Shown: positions 35,165 to 44,751, counted from the first letter of the stretch. The stretch is 64,000 nt of DNA from G020353115 sp964389685 (GCA_964389685.1 CAYMFM010000014.1:4917-68916), one strand, 5' to 3'. The notes: generated by a model from the sequence alone, not told the origin. A program made the numbers and translations.

Positions 35165-37648
35165 ATGAAACGATTTCTTTTATACTTTCTGGTTGTAGCT
35201 ATTCATCTGGCTTTTATCTCTCCATCCACGGGACAGGAAAGATCATTGGAAGATACCCTGAAGGTGGTTCCCGATAAGGAGAAGATCGATATCCTGTATG
35301 AATGGATTAAGAGCCACCCTTATGATAATGAGCAAAATATCGAATATGCGGATCAAATCATAACCCTTTCCAGGAAGCTGGATGATCCTCAGTCGGAAGT
35401 ACTGGCTCTTAAGGAGAAGGGATCAGCCTGGTCAAACCTGAATGATGATCAGCAAGCGCTTGAATTCTATCAGCAGGGGTTGGACCTGGCAAGGGAGATT
35501 GACTACCAGGAAGGGATCTCAGCCTGTTTGTATAACATCGGAATTATCTACCGCAGTCAGAATGATTTTGAACGAGCACTGGGTTATTTCAGGCAATCAT
35601 TTGAAATTGACAGCCTGTCGGGGGATAAGGAGAATATTGCCTCGTCGTTAAATATCATTGGTGTTGTATTAATCGATCTGGGGAAATCTTCGGAAGCCCT
35701 GGATCATTTCAACCGGTCCTTACAGTTGAATGAAGAGATCAACAACAAGGAAGGGATCGCCAATGCTCTTTTGAATATTGGAGAAATCTATAGTAACAGG
35801 GGAGATTATGCGAGAGCTGAGGAAAATTTTAAACAATCACTCCAACTTTCGGAAGAGGTGAATGATAAGCAGGGTACCGCGAAAGCCTACAATGCCCTTG
35901 GCAATATCTTTGAACGGAGGTCCGATTACGGGGGGGCACAGGAGAACTACCTGGAAGCACTGAGGATATATGAGGAAATAGCCGACCTGCACGGGACGGC
36001 ACAGACACAATTTAACATCGGAACGGTCTATAAAGCGATGCACAACTACGACATGGCAAAGCAATATTTTAGCTCATCGCTGGTAAATTATACCCGGCTC
36101 CAGGACCAGGAAGGAGTGGCGATGTGTTACCTCGAGATCGGTAATTTACACGAAGTAACCGAAAATTATCCCGATGCCATCCGGTTTTACCAGGCAGCCC
36201 TGAACATTGAACAGTCACTCAACAACGTTCAGGGGATCAGCTCCGCAATGAAAAAAATCGGAGATATTTATGACAAGGGGCTGAATGATTACCAGGGAGC
36301 GCTTGAATATTATATGAAAGCACTGGAGTTGAAACAGGAGATCGGGGATACACTGGGGATTGCAAATACCATGAAAACGATTGGATTTGTTCACCAGAAG
36401 TACGGGCACTATACTGAAGCACTGAACTGCCTGAATCAAAGCCTTGACATGGCAAAAGAGATTAATGACAAGGATCTGCTTCGGACCGTTTACCGGATAC
36501 TATCGGAATTTTATGCTGCCAGGGGAGACTACAGAAATGCCCTGGAATCATTTAAAATATCAGCCCTCTATAAGGATAGTGTTTTTACGGAGGAGAGCCA
36601 GCAGGCTATCGCACAGATGCAAACCCTTTACGATACAGAGAAAAAAGAACAGGAAAATGCCTTGTTGCGGAAGGAGAACGAAATACAAACGCTCCAGCTA
36701 AGCAGGCAACGAAACCTGAGAAATTCATTGATCGTCATCTCAGGACTTGTCCTGATTCTGGTGGTTGTCGTCTATAGTAGATACCGGACAAAGAAGAAAG
36801 CCAATGAGTTGCTGAATCAGAAAAACATTCTACTGGAGCAGCAGAAAAACCAGATCGAGGAACAAAAAGTTGAGATCGAGATTAAAAACCAACACATCAC
36901 CGATAGCATCAACTATGCAAAAGGAATACAGGATGCTATGTTGCCACGTATGGAGGTGATAAAAAATGCAATTCCAAACCTGTTTATTTTTTATCTGCCC
37001 CGGGATATCGTTGGCGGAGACTTTTACTGGTTTAATGAGGTCAATGGGAAAATCGTGATTGCTGCCGTGGATTGTACCGGACATGGGGTTCCCGGAGGAT
37101 TTGTCAGCATGATGGGCAATGACCTGTTGAATGAAATTGTGGATGCCCGGAGGATCACAGAAGCAGATCAGATCCTTTTTGAGCTTCATAAAGGAGTTTC
37201 TAAAGCCCTGAAACAAAAAGAAAACCAGAACAGGGACGGAATGGATATGGCACTGTGTGTGATCGACAGGGAAAAAAATATACTGGAATATGCCGGGGCA
37301 AAGAACCCCCTGGTGTATATAGAAGATGGCAAAATGCATCGCGTCATGGCTGATAAAATGCCCATCGGTGGTATCGAAGATGAGGATTTGCAGGAAAAAA
37401 TATTTTCCAAACATGAATTCGACCTGAAAACCGAAAAGGTTTTCTACATGTACTCGGATGGCTATGCAGACCAATTCGGAGGAGAAGAGAAAAAGAAATT
37501 CATGAGCAAACCCTTCAGGGAACTGCTCTTTTCCATCCATCAGGAACCGTTTGACCACCAAAAAGAGATCCTTGAAAAAACATTCATTGAATGGATGGGG
37601 GATGAACCCCAGGTCGATGATGTCCTGGTGGTGGGGTTTAAGCTGTAA
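35165..37648 (+). CDS. TPR-transmembrane-SpoIIE serine phosphatase
   Basis: 827 residues: signal peptide (1-23), about ten TPRs (40-480, many with the GxxxA and YxxAxxxF pattern), one membrane helix (about 519-539), a basic coiled coil (540-600), and a C-terminal PP2C-type SpoIIE phosphatase (about 620-827). Metal-binding motifs are intact: GGDFYWF, VDCTGHGVPGGF, YSDGYADQFGG and VDDVLVVG. It should dephosphorylate a Ser/Thr phosphoprotein, classically a SpoIIAA/SiaC-type antagonist, in response to a periplasmic TPR-bound signal. It is divergent from the CHASE2 operon with a 161-bp shared upstream region, so co-regulation is likely. Confidence 0.92.
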   Translation: MKRFLLYFLVVAIHLAFISPSTGQERSLEDTLKVVPDKEKIDILYEWIKSHPYDNEQNIEYADQIITLSRKLDDPQSEVLALKEKGSAWSNLNDDQQALEFYQQGLDLAREIDYQEGISACLYNIGIIYRSQNDFERALGYFRQSFEIDSLSGDKENIASSLNIIGVVLIDLGKSSEALDHFNRSLQLNEEINNKEGIANALLNIGEIYSNRGDYARAEENFKQSLQLSEEVNDKQGTAKAYNALGNIFERRSDYGGAQENYLEALRIYEEIADLHGTAQTQFNIGTVYKAMHNYDMAKQYFSSSLVNYTRLQDQEGVAMCYLEIGNLHEVTENYPDAIRFYQAALNIEQSLNNVQGISSAMKKIGDIYDKGLNDYQGALEYYMKALELKQEIGDTLGIANTMKTIGFVHQKYGHYTEALNCLNQSLDMAKEINDKDLLRTVYRILSEFYAARGDYRNALESFKISALYKDSVFTEESQQAIAQMQTLYDTEKKEQENALLRKENEIQTLQLSRQRNLRNSLIVISGLVLILVVVVYSRYRTKKKANELLNQKNILLEQQKNQIEEQKVEIEIKNQHITDSINYAKGIQDAMLPRMEVIKNAIPNLFIFYLPRDIVGGDFYWFNEVNGKIVIAAVDCTGHGVPGGFVSMMGNDLLNEIVDARRITEADQILFELHKGVSKALKQKENQNRDGMDMALCVIDREKNILEYAGAKNPLVYIEDGKMHRVMADKMPIGGIEDEDLQEKIFSKHEFDLKTEKVFYMYSDGYADQFGGEEKKKFMSKPFRELLFSIHQEPFDHQKEILEKTFIEWMGDEPQVDDVLVVGFKL

Positions 37649-37652
37649 AATT

Positions 37653-37677
37653 GTTATTGGGTTAGTGGTTATTAAGT
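37653..37677. repeat. 25-bp dispersed repeat, copy 2
   Basis: Exact copy of 22446-22470, starting 5 bp after the SpoIIE gene stop. Confidence 0.9.
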
Positions 37678-37679
37678 CC

Positions 37680-37756
37680 CGAGAATCACCCCAATGGGGG
37701 AATGATTCTCGAGGATCCTCGAAAATCAACAAAGATCATTGATCTTCTAATTTTCG
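37680..37756. repeat. Three abutting palindromes
   Basis: CGAGAATCA / TGATTCTCG (37680-37711) encloses CCCC-AAT-GGGG. It shares two bases with the perfect 12-bp palindrome CGAGGATCCTCG (37710-37721). That in turn shares bases with CGAAAAT / ATTTTCG (37720-37756), which encloses AAGATCA-T-TGATCTT. It could act as a terminator region for the SpoIIE gene, but no T-run follows. Confidence 0.8.
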
Positions 37757-37985
37757 GGATTATTGAGTGCATAGCTATAAACATTGTACTTATCGGTATT
37801 AAAATTCCTATTTCCCCAATTCATTTTAAACTAAGCTTCCGACTCTCAAATTTATACGTCAGACACCTCAATAACCCAATAACCAATAACCTAATAACTT
37901 TTCCAGATCAGATTCCGACGATACGCCTGGTGGCGAATAAGGATTATCTTTTTACTTTTGCTTTTGATCTTTAATCTTGTTCTTC

Positions 37986-40448
37986 ATGCTTTATCCTAAA
38001 AATTTTGAAGAGAAGGTCGGTTTCGACCGGATCAGGAAAATGATCCTGGATACCTGCCTGTGTGATCTGGGCAGGGAACTAACTGCAGAGATGCATTTTT
38101 CAACCTCGGCAGATGAAATAACCATCCTTCTCCAACAGACGGATGAGTTTCGGAAGATCCTTTTGCTTGATCAGGATTTTCCCCTGGATCATTTTTTCGA
38201 TGTTACTCCTTCGCTGAAGAAACTCCGGGTTGAGGGATCATACCTTGAGGCAGGGGAGTTTTTGCAGATCCGGAAATCACAGGGCACGATCCGGTCCATC
38301 CTTGCCTTACTGTCGAAAGAGGATCATGATTATCCGGCTCTCAAAGGATTAAGTCGTGATATTGTGATCTATCCGTTTGTTCTGGATTCAATCGATAAAA
38401 TATTGAATAATAAGGGGGAGGTGAAGGATAAAGCATCACAGGAACTGACATCGATACGCAGGACTTTGCGTGAAAAAGAAAAACAGGCATCTGCCCGTCT
38501 GAATCAGATTCTCAAGCAGGCGATTTCAGATGGTATTGTTGAGCGTGGAGTAAACCTGGCTATTCGGGATGGCAGGGCGGTTATCCCGGTGAATTCATCA
38601 AACAAACGACGCATTTCAGGACTCGTACACGATGAGTCTGCCAGCGGCAGGACCGCATACATTGAGCCGTCGGAGATCGTGGAATTGAATAACGAGATCC
38701 GGGAGCTTGGATATGCAGAGAAGAGAGAGATCATCCGGATCCTGTTATCCCTTACCAATGATATCCGACCCTATGCTGAGGATCTCTTCAGGTCCTACGA
38801 ATTCCTGGGGCAAATCGATTTTACCAGGGCAAAAGCACTGGTTGCACGTAAATTAAATGCTGTACTGCCTGCTTTTGGCAGAGAACCTGCGCTAAACTGG
38901 GAACGTGCCATCCATCCACTTTTATTCCATGCCGAAAAACCGGAGGAAAAGGAGGTTGTTCCTCTGGATATCTTCCTGAACGATGAAACCAGGATATTAC
39001 TGATCTCGGGACCCAATGCAGGTGGTAAATCCGTTTGCCTGCAGACCGTTGGTCTTCTGCAATACATGCTTCAGTCGGGCATGCTGGTTCCGGTCCTTGA
39101 AGATTCGGAATTCGGGCTCTTCACCCAACTGTTTATTGAGATCGGAGACGAGCAATCGATCGAGAATGACCTGAGCACATACAGCTCGCACCTTGTCAAT
39201 ATGAAGTATTACCTGAAGAACGCCAATCCCAATACCTTGATCCTTATCGATGAGTTTGGAACCGGAACTGAACCCATGCTGGGAGGGGCAATTGCAGAAA
39301 GCATGCTTGGTAAATTGATCAAAACAGGAACATATGGTGTGATAACAACCCATTATACCAACCTGAAACATTTCGCTGCATCCGAACCGGGGATAGAAAA
39401 CGGAGCCATGCTGTTTGACAGGCAAAAAATGGAGCCGCTTTTCCAACTGGAAATCGGACGGCCAGGCAGCTCCTTTGCCTTTGAAATTGCCAGAAAAATC
39501 GGGCTCCCTGAGGATGTGCTAACCGCAGCAACAGAAAAGGCAGGGGAGGATCACATCAAGTTTGATCGCCATTTACAGGAAATTGCCCGGGATAAGAAGT
39601 ACTGGGAAAATAAAAGAAGCAGGATACGGAAGTCGGAAAAAAAACTGGAAGAACTGGTAGAAAAATATTCCGTGGAGCTGGAGCAGGTTAAACAACTGAG
39701 GAAAGAAATTATCGAAAGAGCAGAACTGGAAGCAAAAGAGCTGTTAGCCGGGGTTAATAAGGTGATTGAAAATACCATACGGAAAATTAAGGAAGCAAAC
39801 GCTGAACGGGAAGTGACAAAAAAGGCGAGAGAGGAGCTGGAACAGTTCACAAAAACCATAACGGACAGCAAGCGGGAAACGGACGAAAAGATCGAACGGA
39901 AAATAACACGCCTCAGGAAGAGTGCCCGGCAATCCGGAAAAACGGAATCAAATAAAAAAGCCGCGGTTCGGCATAGAGAAGATATCAGGGTAGGGGATAA
40001 GGTCAAAATGACAGGATATGAACCCCCGGGTGAAGTGATTGACCGGAATGAAAAAAGCTACCTGGTCTCTTTTGGAAATATGAAAACAACCCTCCCGGCT
40101 GAAAAACTGACAAAGATCAGTGAGAATGAATTCCGCAGGGTAGCCAGAAAAGAACCACAGGACCCCGCTACACTCTGGGATATCGGGAAACGGAAACTTG
40201 CCTTTTCACCCCAGATCGATCTTCGGGGAGTGCGGACTGAAGAAGCCATTAGAAGAGTGACAGAATTCATCGATGAAGCCATTGTTGTTGAAATAGATAC
40301 CCTGAGAATCCTGCATGGAAAGGGAGATGGGATTCTCCGGCAGATGATCCGTGAATACCTCAATACGGTGGATATCGTCAAATCATTCCGTGACGAACAG
40401 ATCGACCAGGGAGGCTCGGGAATTACAGTAGTTGAGCTGGACCTGTGA
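37986..40448 (+). CDS. mutS2: MutS2-family endonuclease/ATPase
   Basis: 820 residues from the ATG at 37986 (MLYPKNFEEKVGF, the usual MutS2 opening; a TTG 9 bp upstream adds an atypical leader). It has core and lever helices, a MutS ATPase domain with Walker A GPNAGGKS near residue 342 and DEFGTGTEP near 422, a long coiled insert (520-660), a KOW-like segment (IRVGDKVKMTGYEPPGEV) and a C-terminal Smr nuclease domain with IDLRGVRTEEA and the LHGKGDGIL motif (about 743-820). MutS2 limits recombination or rescues collided ribosomes. It is independent of the mismatch-repair genes, none of which are nearby. Confidence 0.95.
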   Translation: MLYPKNFEEKVGFDRIRKMILDTCLCDLGRELTAEMHFSTSADEITILLQQTDEFRKILLLDQDFPLDHFFDVTPSLKKLRVEGSYLEAGEFLQIRKSQGTIRSILALLSKEDHDYPALKGLSRDIVIYPFVLDSIDKILNNKGEVKDKASQELTSIRRTLREKEKQASARLNQILKQAISDGIVERGVNLAIRDGRAVIPVNSSNKRRISGLVHDESASGRTAYIEPSEIVELNNEIRELGYAEKREIIRILLSLTNDIRPYAEDLFRSYEFLGQIDFTRAKALVARKLNAVLPAFGREPALNWERAIHPLLFHAEKPEEKEVVPLDIFLNDETRILLISGPNAGGKSVCLQTVGLLQYMLQSGMLVPVLEDSEFGLFTQLFIEIGDEQSIENDLSTYSSHLVNMKYYLKNANPNTLILIDEFGTGTEPMLGGAIAESMLGKLIKTGTYGVITTHYTNLKHFAASEPGIENGAMLFDRQKMEPLFQLEIGRPGSSFAFEIARKIGLPEDVLTAATEKAGEDHIKFDRHLQEIARDKKYWENKRSRIRKSEKKLEELVEKYSVELEQVKQLRKEIIERAELEAKELLAGVNKVIENTIRKIKEANAEREVTKKAREELEQFTKTITDSKRETDEKIERKITRLRKSARQSGKTESNKKAAVRHREDIRVGDKVKMTGYEPPGEVIDRNEKSYLVSFGNMKTTLPAEKLTKISENEFRRVARKEPQDPATLWDIGKRKLAFSPQIDLRGVRTEEAIRRVTEFIDEAIVVEIDTLRILHGKGDGILRQMIREYLNTVDIVKSFRDEQIDQGGSGITVVELDL

Positions 40449-40458
40449 GGTGGTGATG

Positions 40459-40507
40459 GGCATGGCGCATAGTGCATGGCGCAGAGAGCATAGTGCATGG
40501 GGCATGG
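40459..40507 (+). repeat. Heptamer phrase array (NGCATRG x7)
   Basis: Seven contiguous 7-bp units: GGCATGG, CGCATAG, TGCATGG, CGCAGAG, AGCATAG, TGCATGG, GGCATGG. The GCA core is constant while positions 1, 5 and 6 vary. It begins 10 bp after the mutS2 stop. Confidence 0.9.
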
Positions 40508-40530
40508 GGAAGCTGCTCATGGTACAAAGG

Positions 40531-40578
40531 TATGAGAAAGTGAGACTGTGTGACTTTGAGACGAAGTGACGAAGAGAC
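40531..40578 (+). repeat. Octamer phrase array (six units ending GAC/GAA)
   Basis: Contiguous 8-bp units TATGAGAA, AGTGAGAC, TGTGTGAC, TTTGAGAC, GAAGTGAC, GAAGAGAC. The last two units also occur, in the same register, in the array at 54995-55090. Confidence 0.85.
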
Positions 40579-40700
40579 GGAGATGAGTTCTCAGTTATTA
40601 TTTTATTGTTGGATGTTATTCGTAAAGCCTTATAACAAATCTTTTTTATAGTATAACCCGATACCATTATTTTGGATTTGATTTGTTTCCTCAGCTCTCA

Positions 40701-41906
40701 TTATCTACCTAAAAACACCTTCATAAACTCATCCCCTTTCAATAAACCATATTTTCCCCCTGTAACACTCGCTTCATTGAATTCAGTGACCTCATCGGGT
40801 GGTTCTCCCGGGTGGTAGATGAGAAACGGGACCGGCTCACTGGTGTGTGTTCTTGTTTCAATCGGCGTTGCGTGATCGGGCAGGATGGCGATGGCGAGAT
40901 CGTCTCGTTTCTGCACCTCCTCAAACAGGCGTTTAGCCACCTTCCGGTCAATATCTTCAATGGTGCTCATTTTAAGGTTTGGATCCCCCTCATGGCCTGC
41001 CTCATCCGGTGCTTCAATGTGAAGATAAACCAGGTCGTTATGCTTTATCGCGTTGATGGCTGCCCGGGCTTTCCCTTCATAATTGGTATCGTACAACCCG
41101 GTTGCTCCTTTCACACGGATCACTTCAAAACCGGCTAATTTACACATTCCATTCACCAGGTCAACGGCAGAAATTACAGCTCCCCTGAGGTGATGTTTTT
41201 CCATAAAGTTGTGCATTTCCGGTTTGTGTCCTGCCGACCAGAACCAGACAGAATTGGCAGAGTCCTTTCCCGCTTTGATCCGTTCAGTGTTTACCGGGTG
41301 CTCTTTGAGAATCACCTGAGATTTGAGAATCAGTTTATTGAGCAGCTCCGCTGTCTTTTGTGCACGGGGTCTCATTGGTTTTACCAGCACATCCCTGAAT
41401 TGAACCCCCGGAACATCATGTGGTGGGGTACAGTCGATTTCACTGCTTCCGTTTTCGAGGATAAAAACATGACGATAACTCACTCCCGGATAGATTTTGG
41501 ATCTTCCTTTTCCAACCTCTTTGTTCAGGGAGTGGATCAATCTGCAAGCCTCCTCTGTTGAGATATGCCCGGCAGAATGGTTCTTTATTCTCCCATCCGG
41601 GTAAAGGCAGACCAGGTTGCAGCGCATGACCAGGTCATTGTCTTTAATGTCAATTCCCATGCTTACAGCTTCTAAAACCCCTCTTCCCTGATATACCTCA
41701 ACCGGATCGTATCCCAGGATGGTTAGATTGGCTATTTCGCTGCCGGCAGGCATTCCACCGGGTATTGTCTGTAACTGCCCGGTGGATGAAATCCGGCTAA
41801 GTTTATCCATGTACTCAGTTTTGGCTGCACCGAGTGGTGTTCTATACCCTAAAGAAGGGATTTCCCAGTCGGCCATGCCATCCGGTATGAGGATAATGTA
41901 TTTCAA
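40701..41906 (-). CDS. Archaeal-type phosphoglycerate mutase family (ApgM); possible homoserine kinase
   Basis: 401 residues of the cofactor-independent phosphoglycerate mutase (ApgM) branch of the alkaline phosphatase superfamily. It starts IPDGMADW (metal-binding Asp) and has the active-site Ser in AGSEIANLTILGYDP, HIEAPDEAGHEGD and LPDHATPIETRTH as further metal-site blocks. It follows thrC by 11 bp. In several Bacteroidetes and deltaproteobacteria, members of this family next to thrC have been assigned as the missing homoserine kinase instead of a glycolytic mutase. The operon context favours that role here, but sequence alone cannot exclude the mutase activity. Confidence 0.85.
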   Translation of the reverse strand: MKYIILIPDGMADWEIPSLGYRTPLGAAKTEYMDKLSRISSTGQLQTIPGGMPAGSEIANLTILGYDPVEVYQGRGVLEAVSMGIDIKDNDLVMRCNLVCLYPDGRIKNHSAGHISTEEACRLIHSLNKEVGKGRSKIYPGVSYRHVFILENGSSEIDCTPPHDVPGVQFRDVLVKPMRPRAQKTAELLNKLILKSQVILKEHPVNTERIKAGKDSANSVWFWSAGHKPEMHNFMEKHHLRGAVISAVDLVNGMCKLAGFEVIRVKGATGLYDTNYEGKARAAINAIKHNDLVYLHIEAPDEAGHEGDPNLKMSTIEDIDRKVAKRLFEEVQKRDDLAIAILPDHATPIETRTHTSEPVPFLIYHPGEPPDEVTEFNEASVTGGKYGLLKGDEFMKVFLGR

Positions 41907-41917
41907 AGGAGTTGCAT

Positions 41918-43279
41918 CTATTTGTTGCTGAGTAAATATTCTTTAAAGGTCTGGTATTTCCGGTCCATCACCTCAAACACCTCATTTTTCCTCTCCTGTT
42001 CGGCAAATGATTCGGGTTGATCAGGTTCCATGGATAAAATTTTCCGGATCTCTTCCGGGAATTTTGCCGGATGTGCAGTTTCCAGTGAGATCATTTGATG
42101 ATCCTGCTCCGGCTCCCTCGATTCTTCGGCAAGAAAATGTTCCAAACCTGCCAGTCCAACAGCACCATGTGGTTCGAGCATGACACCAAACTCCCGGTAA
42201 AACCGATGGATCGTTTCCCTTGTCTTTTCTTCAGATATTGACACGGAGAATATATCCCCGATCATGGAATCAAAATCGGGCTTTCTTAACAGGTTGCCTT
42301 CTTCATCCATGGTTCCTCCATACAGTGTTATTATCCTGGCTAAATTGCTGGGATGACCTACATTCATTGCACTCGAGATGCAGGGTACGGATGGTTCGGT
42401 TTTCCTGTAAATCCCCGTCTTTAAAAATCGCGTAAATGAATCGTTAGAGTTGGTGGGCAAAACCAGTTTTGAAACAGGTAATCCCATTCTCTTTGCGAAC
42501 AGACACCCGCATGCGTTTCCAAAATTACCGGAAGGAATAGAGAAAATAACCGGTTTACCATGAGAAAGAGCGGTACGTGTGAAAGCCCAAAAATAATAGA
42601 CACTCTGGGGCAAGAGCCTTCCGATGTTGATTGAATTTGCTGAAGTAAGATTCAGACTGGTAAGATCAGGATCGGCAAATGCCTGTTTGACAAGTGCCTG
42701 ACAATCATCAAACTTCCCTTCAATGGCAATGGACTGAATGTTTTTACCCAGTGTGGTCATCTGCTTTCGCTGTTGGTTGCTGATCTCATCCCGGGGAAAC
42801 AAAACCACTACTTCGATATTATCCATATTCAGGAATGCACTGGCAATAGCGCCACCCGTGTCCCCTGAAGTTGCCGTAAGAACAATTAATTTGCCGGATT
42901 CGTTTTGTCGCACATGCTCCATAAGCAAAGCCATCATTCTTGCTCCAAAGTCTTTGAATGAGTGAGTCGGCCCACGGTCAAGCCGCAACAGATACCTGTT
43001 GCCATCTATCCGTTCCAGTGGTACTTCAAAATCATATGCCCTTTCTGCAAGGTGGAAGCACTTTTGTTCTGTTATATCATCTGAAAGAAAGGGATAGAGC
43101 AGGGAACAGGCAAGCTCCGGGTAAGACATTCGGTGAAAATCATGGATCAATTCCTTGCTGAACACAGGGTAATCGGTTGGTAGAAATAATCCTTTGTCAG
43201 GAGCCAATCCGCTTAATAAAGCCGTTTTAAAAGAGACCGGTTTGCTATGGTTATTTGTTGATTGAAAGAGTATCGGCAT
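41918..43279 (-). CDS. thrC: Threonine synthase
   Basis: 453 residues, PLP fold type II. The PLP lysine is Lys109 in RGPTHSFKDFGARMM, and the phosphate-binding SATSGDTGGA-like segment appears as LTATSGDTGGAIASAF. It converts O-phosphohomoserine to threonine. Long bacterial-type ThrC with an N-terminal extension. First gene of a two-gene operon with the ApgM-family protein that may supply phosphohomoserine. A good promoter lies 28 bp upstream. Confidence 0.95.
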   Translation of the reverse strand: MPILFQSTNNHSKPVSFKTALLSGLAPDKGLFLPTDYPVFSKELIHDFHRMSYPELACSLLYPFLSDDITEQKCFHLAERAYDFEVPLERIDGNRYLLRLDRGPTHSFKDFGARMMALLMEHVRQNESGKLIVLTATSGDTGGAIASAFLNMDNIEVVVLFPRDEISNQQRKQMTTLGKNIQSIAIEGKFDDCQALVKQAFADPDLTSLNLTSANSINIGRLLPQSVYYFWAFTRTALSHGKPVIFSIPSGNFGNACGCLFAKRMGLPVSKLVLPTNSNDSFTRFLKTGIYRKTEPSVPCISSAMNVGHPSNLARIITLYGGTMDEEGNLLRKPDFDSMIGDIFSVSISEEKTRETIHRFYREFGVMLEPHGAVGLAGLEHFLAEESREPEQDHQMISLETAHPAKFPEEIRKILSMEPDQPESFAEQERKNEVFEVMDRKYQTFKEYLLSNK

Positions 43280-43307
43280 CAGGAATTTCGGATTGCGTTA
43301 CCTCTTC

Positions 43308-43338
43308 CAAAGATAACAGGAATTTATATCCGTAAAAA
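43308..43338 (-). promoter_or_regulatory. Promoter of the thrC operon
   Basis: On the minus strand TTTT (near -33), 19 bp, then TATCTTTG (43308-43315), an exact TAnnTTTG match ending 28 bp before the thrC ATG. The -33 box matches 3 of 4 bases. Confidence 0.55.
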
Positions 43339-43446
43339 ATCACCGGTAAGAATGTCCGTTTGATTGACAAGGTATATGAGGACCATCGCCATCTGCGAAA
43401 AATTGTTAAATTTGATTCGGTTTGATACACTAAAAAAACAATCCGT

Positions 43447-44751
43447 TTGCTCGTTTATGCCAGGGAAATAACGCCCAGACTCAATTATATTTTTGAGTTC
43501 ATCATCAAAGAGATCTTAACACTCGATCTTAAGATCACTGCAGACAGCGAACAATTTTCTTCCAGTACACAGCCGAAAATTAATTATTCGGATCGTTTTT
43601 TTGATAACTCATTTCGGATAAAACCGGCTAACCTGCTTTTTGAAAAAGAGATCATCGAACAGGATCTTTACTTTCCGGTCTGGAAGGATACAAAGGTGAT
43701 GTACATCACTGATCCTCATTCTGATATGCCTTTTGACCCATTTGCAGCTTCTTTCTTTATGCTATCCCTGTATGAAGAATATTTCAATGCGGAACCGGAC
43801 CTTCATGGCCGGTATGATGTTTACAGTTCTTTGGCCTACAGGAATGATTTTCTGAATTTTCCCGTTGTTGATATGTGGATCGAGGAACTGAGAAAAAGCC
43901 TGATCAAAAAATTTCCACACCTGAGGATTCCCCAAAAACCCTATGAATTCATGCCCACCATAGATATTGATGAGCCGTTTGCATTTAAATGCAAAGGATT
44001 ATTCCGGAACATCGGTGGTATGATGCAGTCAAATACAAGAAAAATAAAAGGGGAAAACATCCTTCGTCTCAAAGTGCTGATCGGGAAAAGCAAGGATCCC
44101 TACGATGTGTTTGATCTGTTGCAGCAATGGCATAATAAGCATCAGAGTAAACCGGTCTTCTTCTTCCAGGTTGGAAAAGTCGGAAAATACGATAAAAATC
44201 CGCCCGGTAACAGGAGTGGATATGTGAGGCTGATCAAAGAAACAGCAGGGAAATATAGGATCGGAATCCATCCTTCCTATCGCTCAAATGCGGAACCCTC
44301 TGAACTGGAAAAGGAAATTTCTTTGTTGCAGATGGCAGCATGCCAATCCATTACCCGGAGCAGACAGCATTATCTGAAACTGCAAATCCCCTATACCTAC
44401 AGAAACCTTTTACGGCTCGGTATAAAAGAGGATTATACCATGGGATATGCCGCAGAAACAGGCTTCCGTGCGGGAACATCCAATTCGTTCTTTTTTTACG
44501 ACCTTTTAAATGAAGAGAAAACAGAGTTGAAGATCTTTCCTTTCCAGGTTATGGACGGAACATTAAAAGATTACCTGCGAATGGATCAGCAGGAAGCAAT
44601 TGAAAGGATACAACAAATTGTGGACAGAACAAGAGCGGTGAACGGGACCTTCACCAGCCTCTGGCATAACTCCTCACTCAGTGATTGGGGCCCCTGGGAA
44701 GGGTGGAGAAAGGTGTATGAGACGATGTTGAAGATGGCAGGGGAAGGATGA
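43447..44751 (+). CDS. Polysaccharide deacetylase-like protein (DUF7033-type N-terminus)
   Basis: 434 residues. The N-terminal part (LVYAREITPRLNYIFEFI...) matches the DUF7033-like domain found before NodB-type deacetylase folds in Bacteroidota. The catalytic part has the paired Asp motif PTIDIDEPFAF (about 178-188) and the metal His in GIHPSYRSN (about 276-284). It probably acts on a surface glycan. The start is unclear: no ATG lies in the opening stretch, and I use TTG at 43447 because an in-frame stop lies 22 bp upstream. Its stop codon sits inside the GGATGAA heptamer array. Confidence 0.75.
   Translation: MLVYAREITPRLNYIFEFIIKEILTLDLKITADSEQFSSSTQPKINYSDRFFDNSFRIKPANLLFEKEIIEQDLYFPVWKDTKVMYITDPHSDMPFDPFAASFFMLSLYEEYFNAEPDLHGRYDVYSSLAYRNDFLNFPVVDMWIEELRKSLIKKFPHLRIPQKPYEFMPTIDIDEPFAFKCKGLFRNIGGMMQSNTRKIKGENILRLKVLIGKSKDPYDVFDLLQQWHNKHQSKPVFFFQVGKVGKYDKNPPGNRSGYVRLIKETAGKYRIGIHPSYRSNAEPSELEKEISLLQMAACQSITRSRQHYLKLQIPYTYRNLLRLGIKEDYTMGYAAETGFRAGTSNSFFFYDLLNEEKTELKIFPFQVMDGTLKDYLRMDQQEAIERIQQIVDRTRAVNGTFTSLWHNSSLSDWGPWEGWRKVYETMLKMAGEG

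Larger units (their letters stand above)
37649..37985. other. Gene-free spacer with repeat copy and triple palindrome
   Basis: It holds the second copy of the 25-bp repeat (37653-37677), three abutting palindromes (37680-37756), then a phrase run CAATAACC/CAATAACC/AATAACC (about 37867-37895) made of 7/8-bp units on the reverse strand. No coding frame is believable. Confidence 0.75.

Noticed and set aside
36830..37732. 300-residue minus-strand frame
   Set aside because: Antisense to the SpoIIE domain, whose catalytic motifs are intact.
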